Positions 1 to 9,593 are shown, counted from the stretch's first letter. The stretch is DNA of 64,000 nt from Myroides albus (GCF_009711045.1 NZ_WMJX01000008.1:51280-115279), one strand, 5' to 3'. The notes: a model not told the origin generated them from the letters alone. A program made the numbers and translations.

Positions 1-176
1 TTGTAGATAATTATATTAAAAATTATCCTGAGTATTTGGAATGTCCTGTTAGTTTTGTTGGTTCTGTTGCGTACTTTCTTCAGGATGAACTTGTGGAAAT
101 ATTACAGGAAGAAGGCATTGCTTTAGGTCGTATTATTCAGAAACCTTTAGATGGGTTAATAGATTATCATAAATAA
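1..176 (+). CDS. C-terminal fragment of a probable N-acetylglucosamine kinase-like (BadF/BadG ATPase family) protein
   Basis: Only the last 57 codons are present; the gene enters from outside the window and ends at the TAA at 174-176. The reading frame (frame 3) is open from the first base and ends GLIDYHK. The segment CPVSFVGSVAYFLQDEL resembles the C-terminus of Bacteroidota BadF/BadG-type sugar kinases, where a glycine-containing FVGSVA stretch belongs to the second actin-like ATPase lobe. Methylglyoxal synthase starts 7 bp downstream, so the two are probably cotranscribed, a pairing that fits sugar-phosphate metabolism. The identification rests on a short tail and on remembered family resemblance, so it is tentative. 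Confidence 0.5.
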   Translation, partial: VDNYIKNYPEYLECPVSFVGSVAYFLQDELVEILQEEGIALGRIIQKPLDGLIDYHK

Positions 177-183
177 TAGAATT

Positions 184-561
184 ATGGAAATAGCTATAGT
201 AGCACATGATGCTAAGAAAAAGGAGATGCTTGAGTTTATTAAAAAGAACAAAGCTATTCTCTCTAAAGAGGGAATTAGCCTGATAGCTACTGGTACAACT
301 GGGAGTATGGCTCAAGATGTTGGTTTTGAAGTTAAACGCATGTTGTCAGGTCCTCTTGGAGGGGATGCTCAGATTGCAGGAAGAGTGGCAGAAGGTAAAA
401 CGGCAATGGTTTTATTCTTTAAAGATCCACTTGGCAAACATCCACACGAACCAGATATCAATATGTTATTGCGCGTATGCGATGTTCACAATGTGCCTTT
501 GGCAACTAACGTAGCTACTGCACAAATGCTTTTACAGGCCATTGATAGTGAAGTGAAATAG
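184..561 (+). CDS. mgsA: Methylglyoxal synthase
   Basis: Converts dihydroxyacetone phosphate to methylglyoxal and phosphate, a cytosolic bypass of lower glycolysis used when sugar phosphates accumulate. The 125-residue protein matches the compact MgsA fold in length. It starts MEIAIVAHDAKK with the conserved His8, has the glycine-rich SGPLGGDAQIAG loop with the catalytic Asp61 (equivalent to E. coli Asp71), and the PHEPD motif with His88 and Asp91 (E. coli His98 and Asp101), followed by the family signature NVPLATNVATAQMLL. It lies 7 bp after the kinase-like gene and is followed by a strong terminator, so it ends that operon. Confidence 0.96.
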   Translation: MEIAIVAHDAKKKEMLEFIKKNKAILSKEGISLIATGTTGSMAQDVGFEVKRMLSGPLGGDAQIAGRVAEGKTAMVLFFKDPLGKHPHEPDINMLLRVCDVHNVPLATNVATAQMLLQAIDSEVK

Positions 562-581
562 CGTAAAACAAGATCAATAAT

Positions 582-610
582 AGCACCTTTAAAAGAAAGG
601 TGCTTTTTTT
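582..610 (+). terminator. Rho-independent terminator after mgsA
   Basis: The arms AGCACCTTT and AAAGGTGCT form a hairpin separated by a short A-rich loop, followed directly by a run of T. It sits 20 bp after the mgsA stop codon. Confidence 0.9.
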
Positions 611-720
611 ATTGCTTATTTTAAAGGTAGGAAGGGTAATTATTCGATTCCTTACAGGCCTAAGAGTGCTTATTTTTGTAAATTTGGTTTTTACAGCTTA
701 TAAATAATTAAATCGTATAT

Positions 721-2664
721 ATGAAAAAGATACTATTGTTCGTTTTCTTATTGGGGTATAGTGCTGTTTTCTCTCAAGAGTTTGAGTTTGAAAAAGCCGA
801 CTTCACTGAAGTTTCTAAATCTGATATAGAGGCACTTTCCGATGAAGGTGGTTTATTGTTATATGACCAAAAAGTAGAGTTAAAAGTTGGTGGGTTGAAT
901 GATATGGTAACCAGCTTTAACTTAGTTCACTATCAACAATATGTGGCAAGTGACTCGAGTGCGGCAGCTTTTCAGAAGGTACTAGCGCGTGATCCAAAAG
1001 ACGAGCATACGGTAAAGCAGAAATTGCGTATAATCAAACCTAATGGACAGGTAGTTAATTTTAGCAATGATAGCATTAAAGAATTTACCAATGAACAAGC
1101 GGGATTTGTCATTCACTACTTTGATGTAGAAGGCATGGAGAAGGGGAGTGTAGTTGAATATGTTGGCATTTGGTCGGAAGATGGTGTTATCGATGGTGTG
1201 GATGTTAAATTGCAAAGTGATGTACCGGTTATAAAGAGTAAGTTTGAACTGATCTATCCTGATAACATTATTATTAAGATGAAAGCCTATAATGGGCTTA
1301 ATACTCCTGTGTATAATGAAGAAGCCTACAATGGAAAGTCTTCATATGTAGTTGAGCACAATAATCTTGAAGCAATGATATCAAATGATGAGTATACTAA
1401 TCTTATAAAGAACATCAAATTTCTTCGTTATAAAGTAGATGGTATTTACGGTGGAGTAGAGAAAGATTTCTTTAACTACAAGTTTTTCGTTGATGATTTC
1501 TTAGCTAAACGCAATCGTCCACTTAGCAATCAAGAGTTAAGCGTAGCTAACGATTTTTATAAGAAAGTAAGGAAATCGGATAACCTTATGTTGAGCTTGA
1601 GAAATATTGAGTTTGCTATTAAATCGAGTGTGGTAATTTCTCCAGAGGAATTAAAAACTTTAGACAGGGTAATTTCGGAGCATACAGGGCATTTAACTGA
1701 TGTTTTAAGGCTTTATGATGTGATGTTTAAGAATCTTGGGGTAAAGTATGAATTAGTTCTTACAACAAAGAAAAATCAACAAGTATATGATGCGAGTTTT
1801 CCAACGCGTTTAAACTTTACAGATGCTTTGTTTTACTTTCCAAGTTTAGATGCATATATGGATCCATTCTCTTACGAGTATTTTATCCCGCTTTCCAATA
1901 CTGCTTATCACCATAATCAAGGTTTATTTGTTACAACAAGAGAGTTTGCTGGAATGGAAACGATAGCTTATGACAATAAACAATTAAGCTTGAATACTTT
2001 TGAAACAAAAGACGTTTTTAAGGCAGAAGTAGATTTGAGAAATTTGAATCAAGTTAGCGTAAAAACGCAACATAGTATATCAGGAGAAAGAGGTATTGAT
2101 TTCCAAAAGTACTTTTTGTTACTCAATTCTAATACCATAGCTGATTTTAAAAATTTCCTTGCTAAAGCATATTCTAATGATGCGACTGATTTTAATATAG
2201 ATGTAAAGAATACCTCTTTTGATGATTATGCTATAAAGCCATTTGTCTTTAATGTGAATTACAAAGCAGATCACTTGTTTGAGCAAACAGAAGGTGCTTA
2301 TATTTTTAAAGTTGGGAAGTTAATTGGCGATCAAGTTAGGCTTGAAGCAGAAGAAGAACGACTGTGGCCAATTGAATTAACTACAGCTGTTGATTATAAA
2401 CGCACAATTACAGTCCAACTACCAAAAGGGTATAAGGTTGAAAACTTAAAAGATTTGAATATTCACGAGAAATTGAAAGTTGATGGAAAGATTGTAGGGG
2501 AGTTTAAATCGAGTTATAAAGTAAAAGACGATATTTTGAGTATTGATTGTATAGAAATCTATGATTTTGTAGAGATTGATAAAAAGTACTGGCAAGAGTA
2601 TCGTACTGTGATCAATGCTGCAGCTGTGTTTAACGATGTGAAATTAAAATTTACAGCGAAGTAA
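721..2664 (+). CDS. Exported DUF3857 / transglutaminase-like domain protein
   Basis: This 647-residue protein begins with a signal peptide (MKKILLFVFLLGYSAVFSQ) and has no later obvious membrane segment, so it is probably periplasmic or outer-membrane associated. The N-terminal half, with the pattern KQKLRIIKPNGQVVNF followed by GMEKGSVVEYVGIW, is typical of DUF3857, a domain usually joined to a transglutaminase-like domain in Bacteroidota. The middle (about residues 300-400) aligns in position with that transglutaminase-like fold, but I do not see a clear Cys-His-Asp triad, so enzymatic activity is doubtful. It is monocistronic: terminators lie on both sides, and a -7-like TATTTTTG sits at 671-678. 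Substrate and role are unknown. Confidence 0.75.
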   Translation: MKKILLFVFLLGYSAVFSQEFEFEKADFTEVSKSDIEALSDEGGLLLYDQKVELKVGGLNDMVTSFNLVHYQQYVASDSSAAAFQKVLARDPKDEHTVKQKLRIIKPNGQVVNFSNDSIKEFTNEQAGFVIHYFDVEGMEKGSVVEYVGIWSEDGVIDGVDVKLQSDVPVIKSKFELIYPDNIIIKMKAYNGLNTPVYNEEAYNGKSSYVVEHNNLEAMISNDEYTNLIKNIKFLRYKVDGIYGGVEKDFFNYKFFVDDFLAKRNRPLSNQELSVANDFYKKVRKSDNLMLSLRNIEFAIKSSVVISPEELKTLDRVISEHTGHLTDVLRLYDVMFKNLGVKYELVLTTKKNQQVYDASFPTRLNFTDALFYFPSLDAYMDPFSYEYFIPLSNTAYHHNQGLFVTTREFAGMETIAYDNKQLSLNTFETKDVFKAEVDLRNLNQVSVKTQHSISGERGIDFQKYFLLLNSNTIADFKNFLAKAYSNDATDFNIDVKNTSFDDYAIKPFVFNVNYKADHLFEQTEGAYIFKVGKLIGDQVRLEAEEERLWPIELTTAVDYKRTITVQLPKGYKVENLKDLNIHEKLKVDGKIVGEFKSSYKVKDDILSIDCIEIYDFVEIDKKYWQEYRTVINAAAVFNDVKLKFTAK

Positions 2665-2696
2665 ATTATATCGAAAAAGCTTCGGTTAACAACAAT

Positions 2697-2730
2697 AAAA
2701 AAGCCAATGTGAATCACATTGGCTTTTTTT
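2697..2730. terminator. Bidirectional terminator between convergent genes
   Basis: AAGCCAATGTG and CACATTGGCTT form a near-perfect stem flanked by A-run and T-run on the two sides. It can serve both the DUF3857 gene (plus) and ridA (minus), which converge here. Confidence 0.9.
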
Positions 2731-2750
2731 ATATATTTTAAAATGTCAAA

Positions 2751-3131
2751 TTACTTCGAAGCAATCATTGAGATTTCAACATTAACACCTCTTGGTAATT
2801 TTACCACTTGAATACATTCTCTTGCAGGAGCAGTAGCCGCAGTAAAGTAACTTCCATAAATTTCATTTACCTTAGAAAAATCATTCATATCAGTTAAAAA
2901 AATAGTTGCTTTTACCACATTTTCGAAAGTCATATTTGAAGCAGCTAAAATAGCTTCCAAATTGAATAAGACTTGCTTAGTTTCGTCCTCTATTCCCGTT
3001 GTAACCAGCGTTTCTGTAGCTTGGTTAAAAGGGATTTGACCAGAGATAAACAATAAATCACCAACCATTACAGAGTGATTGTATGGTCCAATAGGTGCAG
3101 GTGCTTTATCTGAGTTTATTATTTTTTTCAT
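2751..3131 (-). CDS. ridA: RidA family reactive intermediate/imine deaminase
   Basis: RidA hydrolyses reactive enamine/imine intermediates released by PLP enzymes such as threonine dehydratase. I chose the ATG at 3131, giving 126 residues beginning MKKIINSDKAPAPIGPYNHS, the usual N-terminus of the family; a longer frame would need a TTG at 3155. Conserved features are PIGPYNHSV near the start, LLFISGQIP, the Asn-rich DETKQVLFNLEAIL helix, and APARECIQV with the arginine that binds the substrate carboxylate. It lies 24 bp downstream of lptD on the same strand and is probably cotranscribed, ending at the shared terminator. Confidence 0.93.
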   Translation of the reverse strand: MKKIINSDKAPAPIGPYNHSVMVGDLLFISGQIPFNQATETLVTTGIEDETKQVLFNLEAILAASNMTFENVVKATIFLTDMNDFSKVNEIYGSYFTAATAPARECIQVVKLPRGVNVEISMIASK

Positions 3132-3155
3132 GAGTTTATCTTTTTTAATATCCAA

Positions 3156-5882
3156 TTATCTATATCTCTTATCTGGAGCTTTTCGTTTCTCCCATTTCAC
3201 GTCACTTAACATAGATGAGCGAATTCCGATAAAGAATCCCCAACTTGTGTAGCTTCCAATAGGAACCCAGCTAAAGTCCATACGCCAACTCAGTAGGTCT
3301 CTTTCGAATCGAAGTTGAGTGAAGGTAACTCCTTTTTGCACGAAGTCATAACCACTGGAGAATCCAACTTTCCACTTAGGTGTTAAATCAATATTTCCAG
3401 ATACCATGACCGAGTTGTTGACAATTTCGTTCTGTCTTTGAGCATTGCTGTAGGTCAATGAGTAGGCAAAGGTTAAGTCCCATGGTAATTTTGCATTAAA
3501 GAAACCGGCAAAAGGATCGTCGCCTTTGTCATTGTCGTTGTTGAACATACTCTGTCTGTTGTCTCCTAACTCCATTGTGCGTCCAAACAAATCATCTCCA
3601 CGTCCACCATTGTCAATAGAGTTTTGGTTTTTATTGTCTGCAGATCCTCCAAACCAAGGGTCGTTGCTTGACATCGACCAGTTTACAGTCATATTAGCAC
3701 TTGTAAGTCTAAATAAACTACCTCCGTTATCAATATTGAATTTATCAATACGTCTGTTGTTGTTATCCAGAGCATACGGGTCTAAAGTGGCATTGAAGTT
3801 AATTTGCATTTTATCTTTAAAAATGGCAGTCCCAGCGCTCACGCGTACAGGTGACCATTTTAATGAATCTGCGGACATATTATAACTTGTAGAAAAATTC
3901 AAACTATTTAAAAGCATAACTTTTTTAGGCTCTCCTTTTTCGTTTTCGTCATCTCTCATTTTAGCCTCAAATGTGTTGCTCAAGTTGAAGTTTAACATAT
4001 TTGAGTTCTGTCTACCAGGTGCGCCAAATAGCCCTCCTTGGAATCTGGTGTAGTCTTGCATGGTTTGACCAGTGGCATCGATGGCGTAAGTGTCGTAGTA
4101 CTGCTCAAAACTCGGTGTGTATGAGTATCCAACACTTGGACGCATTACGTGTCTAATAGCTTGGATTCTTCCGTCTTTGTTAAAGTTGAAAGTACCGTAA
4201 ATGGTTGTACCAATATTCGTGTTGAAGTTATAAGTTCTAAAGCTATCAAAGCCATTAACACGTACATCTTCTACTTTGTTTGTCTGAGGGTTATACTCTT
4301 TTTTTATCGTATTCATATACCACACCTCGTTGTAGGTTGCACCAGCTGTAACCGAGAAGTATTTGAATAATTTAAAGTTGGTAGAAATAGGAATACTGTG
4401 TTGAAATCCGGTATTTAAACTGTCAAACATTTCTTGTTTAAAGAAATTGTCCTCGTGAATTCTCACTCTGTTTTCCCCTCTAACGTTATATGAAAAGTTC
4501 AAGTTCTTGATAATTCCCTTTTTTGCACCGTATTTTGGAGCAAATGGGAAGACACGGTCTACACTAACGTTTAAGGTAGGTAGTGTCATATTAACTTGTT
4601 TTGTATTTGTTGATTGTGAGTGCGTTGCAGTCAAAGACATGTTAACTTGTGGGACACTCTCAAATGTTTTAGAATAACTAATAGATGAGCTCATTGTATT
4701 ATTTAACGAAGCTCCAACGTTATAGGTGTTGTTTGTCTGTCTAAAATATTGACTACTACCCATGTTTACCGATGCAGAGAATCTCGAATTCGGATTAGCT
4801 TTTGCATCTTGAGTGTGATTCCACTGTATATTGTAAAGTTTAGACGACATATAATCAGGAAGTCCACGTTCACTAAAGATATTGTTTTCATAGCGAACTA
4901 AAACGCGTCCATTGTATTTGTATCTCTTGGCATATTGGCTATTACCTCTTAAACCCCAACTACCATTGGTATAGTAATCTCCTTGTAGGGTTAAGTCTAA
5001 ATTGTCGCTAACAGCAAAATAGTATCCTCCATTTTGAAGGTAGTATCCTTGTTGATTGGTATCTCCCACACTTGGGATGATAAATCCAGATGCAGCTTTT
5101 TCACTCATAGGGAAAAAGGCAAAAGGAAGTCCCAGTGGAGTAGGTACATCAGCAATAACCATATTGGTAGGACCTGTAACTACTTTCTTACCTGGTACCA
5201 ACTTAATTTTCTTACTCTTAAAGTAATATTCTGGATTGTCTAAGTCTTTTGCAGTTGTGAAGATAACATCAGCCATAAAGTAGGTAGAGTCATTCTCCTT
5301 CTTTGTCACTTCAGCTTTGATGTTAAATTCTCCTTGTGAAGTTCTGGATTGAAAAACTAAAGCTTTGTGTGTTTTTGTATTATAGCGGATAGAATCTGGC
5401 TCTACCACTTGTCCTGCTTGCGTAAAAACAGGATATTGTGAAAGAACACCTAAGCTATCTTTGATTCCTCCAGCATAGATTTCGCTTTTATCGTAGTTGA
5501 ATACGATTTTACCTGCTTTTAGGTTAAAGTCTTGGTAATTTATCTCAGCCTCGTCATAAAGTGTGATTTCATGACTTCTTTGGTCAAGTTTCTCGTAACC
5601 TTTCGCTTTTCTATCAACGATGTTTTCTAAAAAAGATTTAGGTTTTTGTTCTGCCGTATTTTTACTGTTTGGCAAAGAATCTTTTGTAATTTGAGTTGAA
5701 TCCTTCTCTATAGGTAATAGCTTAGGTACTATAGTATCTTTGTTCGAAGCTATAGTATCACTCAAATTGTTGTTTGGTAGTACAGTGCGTTTCTTTCCAA
5801 ACTCTTGTGCAGTAACATGGTAAGATGAAAATGCACTGTATAGAAATAAAACTAAAACGATATTGAAAATATTTGTTCGCAA
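3156..5882 (-). CDS. lptD: LPS-assembly protein LptD homologue
   Basis: LptD is the outer-membrane barrel that inserts lipopolysaccharide into the outer leaflet. The 908-residue product has an N-terminal signal peptide ending near HVTAQ, an acidic/Ser-Thr linker, an OstA-like jelly-roll region (about 90-250, with LYDEAEINYQDFNLKAGKI), and a long C-terminal region rich in alternating aromatic and polar strands (GYYLQNGGYYFAVSDNLDL, GFSSGYDF) expected of a large beta-barrel ending in an aromatic-rich strand. No ATG is available near the 5' end: the first usable codon is TTG at 5880-5882, giving a sensible signal peptide. The amidase gene is divergent, and its promoter overlaps the lptD start. 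Confidence 0.88.
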   Translation of the reverse strand: MRTNIFNIVLVLFLYSAFSSYHVTAQEFGKKRTVLPNNNLSDTIASNKDTIVPKLLPIEKDSTQITKDSLPNSKNTAEQKPKSFLENIVDRKAKGYEKLDQRSHEITLYDEAEINYQDFNLKAGKIVFNYDKSEIYAGGIKDSLGVLSQYPVFTQAGQVVEPDSIRYNTKTHKALVFQSRTSQGEFNIKAEVTKKENDSTYFMADVIFTTAKDLDNPEYYFKSKKIKLVPGKKVVTGPTNMVIADVPTPLGLPFAFFPMSEKAASGFIIPSVGDTNQQGYYLQNGGYYFAVSDNLDLTLQGDYYTNGSWGLRGNSQYAKRYKYNGRVLVRYENNIFSERGLPDYMSSKLYNIQWNHTQDAKANPNSRFSASVNMGSSQYFRQTNNTYNVGASLNNTMSSSISYSKTFESVPQVNMSLTATHSQSTNTKQVNMTLPTLNVSVDRVFPFAPKYGAKKGIIKNLNFSYNVRGENRVRIHEDNFFKQEMFDSLNTGFQHSIPISTNFKLFKYFSVTAGATYNEVWYMNTIKKEYNPQTNKVEDVRVNGFDSFRTYNFNTNIGTTIYGTFNFNKDGRIQAIRHVMRPSVGYSYTPSFEQYYDTYAIDATGQTMQDYTRFQGGLFGAPGRQNSNMLNFNLSNTFEAKMRDDENEKGEPKKVMLLNSLNFSTSYNMSADSLKWSPVRVSAGTAIFKDKMQINFNATLDPYALDNNNRRIDKFNIDNGGSLFRLTSANMTVNWSMSSNDPWFGGSADNKNQNSIDNGGRGDDLFGRTMELGDNRQSMFNNDNDKGDDPFAGFFNAKLPWDLTFAYSLTYSNAQRQNEIVNNSVMVSGNIDLTPKWKVGFSSGYDFVQKGVTFTQLRFERDLLSWRMDFSWVPIGSYTSWGFFIGIRSSMLSDVKWEKRKAPDKRYR

Positions 5883-5905
5883 ATCTATTATATATGCTAT
5901 TTTTG
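5873..5905 (+). promoter_or_regulatory. Predicted flavobacterial promoter for the amidase gene
   Basis: TTG at 5873-5875 and TATTTTTG at 5898-5905 match the Bacteroidota -33/-7 consensus (TTG, 17-23 bp, TAnnTTTG) with a 22-bp spacer. It overlaps the translation start of the divergent lptD and implies a 5' leader of roughly 95 nt for the amidase mRNA. Confidence 0.6.
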
Positions 5906-6006
5906 TAAAAGCTTGATTCGTTAATTTTAGCGTGTCAAACTTACATATATTTTTTCTGAAAAATGTAATTTAATTCAAATTATAAGTAATAATAAAGAAC
6001 TTTTTT

Positions 6007-7134
6007 ATGAAATACAGTCACTCAAAACTGTTTACTTTACTGACCTTGTTATTTTTATCAGTGAGCGTGTTGGCGCAAAGCAATTCGAAATTCAGAGTTG
6101 TACTTGATCCGGGTCATGGAGGAAAGGACTCAGGAACAAATCACGGTAAGAATGTGGAAAAGGATATCGTATTAGCAGTTGCCTTAGAGGTGGGGAAGAT
6201 ACTTAAGAAGGAAAGTGATATCGAAGTTGTATATACTCGTGATTCGGATGTATTTGTCGCTGTGAAGGAGCGTTCGGTTATGGCAAATAATTCTAATGGT
6301 AATGTATTTGTCTCTATTCACTGTAATGGTGTGAATAGCAATGCAGCTTACGGTACTGAAACCTATGTAATGGGTTTGAGTAAGAATAAGTCAAATTTGG
6401 ATGTTGCCAAGACAGAGAACTCGGTAATTATGTTGGAGGATGATTATAAAACACAATATGCAGGGTTTGATCCTAAGTCGCCAGAATCTATTATTGGGTT
6501 GACATTGATACAGGAGGATTATATTCACCAGAGTATTGATTTAGCCAGTCGTGTTCAAGATAGCTTTACCAATGATTTAAAGAGAAAGAATAGAGGGGTT
6601 AAGCAAGGGCCGTTTTGGGTATTGCATGGCGCTTTTATGCCGAGTGTATTAATCGAACTTGGCTTTGTCTCTAATAAGGAAGAAGGAGCCTATTTGTCTT
6701 CTAAAAAAGGGCAGAAAGAATTAGCTGAATCTATCGCTACAGGGATTATACAGTATAAGAAAGCTTATTACTCTAATGGTGTTTCTTCGTCGGTAACCGT
6801 AAAAGAGAATCAGTCTAAAGAAGTGAAAAAGACTACACCAGCGAAAGAGAAAAAAACGGTAACTGTTACCAAAGTTTCTAAGGGAGTAGTTTTTAAAGTA
6901 CAGATTGCTGCAAGTACACGTGTATTAGCTCTAAAACCACAGAATTTTAAGGGGTTAAAGAATGTGACAATGATTAAGTCAGGGAACTTAAATAAGTATT
7001 ACTACTCTGAAACATCGAGTTATGACGAAGCTGAAAAGCTGTTAAAAGAAGCTAAAGATAAGGGGCATAGTAGCTCTTTTATAGTGCCTTTTAAAAATGG
7101 TAAAATCATCACTCTTGAAGAAGCGCTAAAATAA
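6007..7134 (+). CDS. N-acetylmuramoyl-L-alanine amidase (Amidase_3) with SPOR-like C-terminus
   Basis: Cleaves the amide between N-acetylmuramic acid and the peptide stem, as in AmiA/B/C-type cell separation enzymes. The 375-residue protein has a signal peptide (cleavage after SVLAQ), then the Amidase_3 domain: VVLDPGHGGKDSG supplies the first zinc-binding His, KDIVLAVALEVGK the Glu region, FVSIHCNG the second His, and SVLIELGFVSNKEEG the catalytic Glu segment. After a Lys-rich linker (about 255-290) the final 80 residues (VFKVQIAAST onward) look like a SPOR-type repeat that would bind denuded glycan at the septum; that part is less certain. It stands alone under its own promoter, directly upstream of the MCE gene. 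Confidence 0.9.
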   Translation: MKYSHSKLFTLLTLLFLSVSVLAQSNSKFRVVLDPGHGGKDSGTNHGKNVEKDIVLAVALEVGKILKKESDIEVVYTRDSDVFVAVKERSVMANNSNGNVFVSIHCNGVNSNAAYGTETYVMGLSKNKSNLDVAKTENSVIMLEDDYKTQYAGFDPKSPESIIGLTLIQEDYIHQSIDLASRVQDSFTNDLKRKNRGVKQGPFWVLHGAFMPSVLIELGFVSNKEEGAYLSSKKGQKELAESIATGIIQYKKAYYSNGVSSSVTVKENQSKEVKKTTPAKEKKTVTVTKVSKGVVFKVQIAASTRVLALKPQNFKGLKNVTMIKSGNLNKYYYSETSSYDEAEKLLKEAKDKGHSSSFIVPFKNGKIITLEEALK

Positions 7135-7136
7135 TA

Positions 7137-7168
7137 TTGAACGCTTTGAAAATAAAAGTTTATTTTTG
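7137..7168 (+). promoter_or_regulatory. Predicted promoter for the MlaD-like gene
   Basis: TTG at 7137-7139 and TATTTTTG at 7161-7168 are separated by 21 bp, matching the flavobacterial consensus. Transcription would start about 15 nt before the TTG start codon at 7191. Confidence 0.6.
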
Positions 7169-7190
7169 CCACTTATAAAATAAGAAAATT

Positions 7191-8162
7191 TTGAAAATAT
7201 CTAGAGAAATTAAAACGGCTATATTAGTATTAGGTGCCATTGCTTTATTTATATGGGGATACTCTTTCTTGAAAGGAAAAAATGTATTCGATAACAGTAC
7301 TAAGTATTACGTAGAATATGAGAATGTTGAAGGAATTACCACATCATCTAATGTTACCATAAACGGGTTAGTTGTAGGAAAGGTATCTAAGATTTCCATT
7401 GATCAAAATTCAGGTAAATTGGTTGTAGAACTTTTAATGACCAATCCTATTCAAATTTCTAAATCCAGCACTGCTGCTATTTATTCTCCAAGTCTTATAG
7501 GAGGAAAGGCAATAGCTATAAATCCAAAGTTTGGCGATACAGACTACGCTCAAAAGAATGACTATCTAAAAGGAGAAGTTGTACCAGAGATGACAGATAA
7601 GTTATTAGGTGAAATAGAACCTTTGAAAACAAAAGTAGAGTTAGTCTTAGAAAATGCAAATCAGATGCTTGTTGCTGTAAACAGTATTATGGATGAGCAA
7701 ATGCAAGCAAACTTAAAACAATCTGTTGTTGAATTGCAAGGTACTTTGGCTGGAGCAAACCGCATGTTAGCTACTGCAGGACCTCAGTTAGATGGTACAA
7801 TGAAGAATATGAATAAGATGAGTTCTAACTTTGCAGATTTATCTACAGAGCTTAATTCTTTGGATATTCAATCTACCTTTAGTAAATTAGACAATGCAAC
7901 AGGAAATATCGACAAATTATTAGCAGACATTCAATCAGGAAAAGGTTCTGTTGGAATGTTGCTTAAAGACGAGCAATTGTACAAAAACTTAGAAGGAGCT
8001 TCGAAAGAATTGGAACAATTAATGCGCGATTTGAAAGAAAATCCTAAACGATACGTACACTTCTCTTTGTTCGGTAAGAAAGCGACACCTTATCAAGCGA
8101 CTGAAGAAGTGAAAGAAAATCAAGACAATCAAACAAACGAAAGCCAAGCAAACAATAACTAA
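7191..8162 (+). CDS. MCE/MlaD domain lipid-transport protein
   Basis: MCE proteins form rings that carry phospholipids between membranes. The 323-residue product has one N-terminal membrane helix (about 9-25, IKTAILVLGAIALFIWGY), an MCE domain (about 38-115: YYVEYENVEGITTSSNVTINGLVVGKV), and a long helical tail rich in Asn/Gln/Leu that could form the needle-like barrel of longer MCE proteins, ending in a low-complexity Asn/Gln-rich stretch. The start is TTG at 7191 because no ATG precedes the membrane helix. No Mla ATPase or permease is adjacent; the following genes are Fe-S proteins, an arrangement I recall as common in this family. Confidence 0.85.
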   Translation: MKISREIKTAILVLGAIALFIWGYSFLKGKNVFDNSTKYYVEYENVEGITTSSNVTINGLVVGKVSKISIDQNSGKLVVELLMTNPIQISKSSTAAIYSPSLIGGKAIAINPKFGDTDYAQKNDYLKGEVVPEMTDKLLGEIEPLKTKVELVLENANQMLVAVNSIMDEQMQANLKQSVVELQGTLAGANRMLATAGPQLDGTMKNMNKMSSNFADLSTELNSLDIQSTFSKLDNATGNIDKLLADIQSGKGSVGMLLKDEQLYKNLEGASKELEQLMRDLKENPKRYVHFSLFGKKATPYQATEEVKENQDNQTNESQANNN

Positions 8163-8210
8163 ACTAAACAATTAAAAAACTAACAATTTACTGAAACAAT
8201 TATTACCATT

Positions 8211-9536
8211 ATGCAGTATTTAGGCCAAGTATTATTTTTATTATTATTGGTTGCTGGATTTGGATTCTTTATTAAAAACATAAAGAAACTAATACGCAAC
8301 ATTAAGTTGGGTCGAGATATAAACCGTTCAGACAATCCGAAAGAGAGATGGCGCAATATGATTCGCGTAGCCTTAGGGCAGTCCAAAATGGTGAAAAGAC
8401 CAATCCCAGCTATCTTACATATTTTTGTCTACGCAGGTTTCGTTATTATTAATATCGAAATGTTAGAGATCATCGTAGATGGTTTGTTTGGAACCCATAG
8501 AGCATTCAAATTCTTAGGAGGTACATATGATGTATTGATTGGAATATTTGAAATACTTGCTTTCCTTGTTATTTTTGGGGTAGTAGTATTTTGGATTCGC
8601 AGAAATATTATCAAGTTGAAGCGTTTTAATCAACCAGAAATGGAGGGATGGGCAAAGAGAGATGCTAACAATATTATTTATATTGAAAGTGTTTTAATGT
8701 GCTTTTTCTTGATTATGAATGCGGCTGACTATTATTTGCAAACGCAAAATTACGGTCACTATGTACAGGCTGGATCATTTCCAATTTCTGGATTTATCGC
8801 TCCTTTATTTGAAGGTATGAATAACGAAACGGTTGCATTTGTAGATCGTTTTGCTTGGTGGGCACATATAATAGGAGTGATGTTCTTTATGAACTACCTA
8901 TACTACTCGAAACACCTTCATATCTTCCTTGCTTTCCCTAATACGTATTTTGCCAATTTAAAACCACAAGGTGAGTTTAACAACTTAGAGTCGGTGAAAA
9001 ATGAGGTGAAACTTATGATGGATCCAAACGCTGATCCTTTTGCTGCTCCTGCTGAAGCGCAAGGTGAACCAGAGAAATTTGGTGCACAAGATGTAATGGA
9101 TTTAAACTGGGTACAGCTGCTAAATGCATATTCTTGTACGGAGTGTGGTAGATGTACTTCATCATGTCCACAAAATACGACAGGTAAAAAACTATCTCCT
9201 CGTAAAATTATGATGTCTACACGAGATCGTCTTGAAGACGTGAGTAAGATATTAGACGCTAATGGAGGTAAGTTTGTAGATGACGGAAAAACTTTATTAA
9301 ACGACTATATTACTGCTGAAGAATTGTGGGCTTGTAACACGTGTAATGCATGTGTTGAGGAATGTCCGATTGATATTAGTCCGTTGTCTATCATTATGGA
9401 TATGAGACGCTTTTTAGTTATGGAGCAAAGTGCTGCACCAATTGAGTTGAACAATATGATGCAAAATATTGAAAACAATGGTGCTCCTTGGCAATATAAC
9501 CAGATGGATCGCTTAAACTGGAAAGACGAAAATTAA
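8211..9536 (+). CDS. Membrane-bound 4Fe-4S dicluster oxidoreductase subunit (HdrD/GlpC-like)
   Basis: This 441-residue protein combines a five-helix membrane domain (helices near 5-21, 64-88, 104-126, 155-175 and 212-232), similar in style to a quinone-linked NarI-like subunit, with a C-terminal dicluster ferredoxin domain. Two 4Fe-4S motifs are complete: CTECGRCTSSCP at 309-320 and CNTCNACVEECP at 375-386. The next gene encodes a CCG-domain protein, so the pair probably forms a membrane electron-transfer complex of the heterodisulfide reductase/glycerol-3-phosphate dehydrogenase subunit C type. The electron donor cannot be told from sequence. It begins 48 bp after the MCE gene and may share its transcript. 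Confidence 0.85.
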   Translation: MQYLGQVLFLLLLVAGFGFFIKNIKKLIRNIKLGRDINRSDNPKERWRNMIRVALGQSKMVKRPIPAILHIFVYAGFVIINIEMLEIIVDGLFGTHRAFKFLGGTYDVLIGIFEILAFLVIFGVVVFWIRRNIIKLKRFNQPEMEGWAKRDANNIIYIESVLMCFFLIMNAADYYLQTQNYGHYVQAGSFPISGFIAPLFEGMNNETVAFVDRFAWWAHIIGVMFFMNYLYYSKHLHIFLAFPNTYFANLKPQGEFNNLESVKNEVKLMMDPNADPFAAPAEAQGEPEKFGAQDVMDLNWVQLLNAYSCTECGRCTSSCPQNTTGKKLSPRKIMMSTRDRLEDVSKILDANGGKFVDDGKTLLNDYITAEELWACNTCNACVEECPIDISPLSIIMDMRRFLVMEQSAAPIELNNMMQNIENNGAPWQYNQMDRLNWKDEN

Positions 9537-9593
9537 TCAACTAACAATTATAATCAGTCTATCAACTGATTGTTACAATATACAGCAAATATT

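Noticed and set aside
3526..3885. A 119-codon plus-strand frame inside lptD
   Set aside because: It lies entirely within the opposite strand of a well-supported gene, has no recognisable domain and low-complexity composition.
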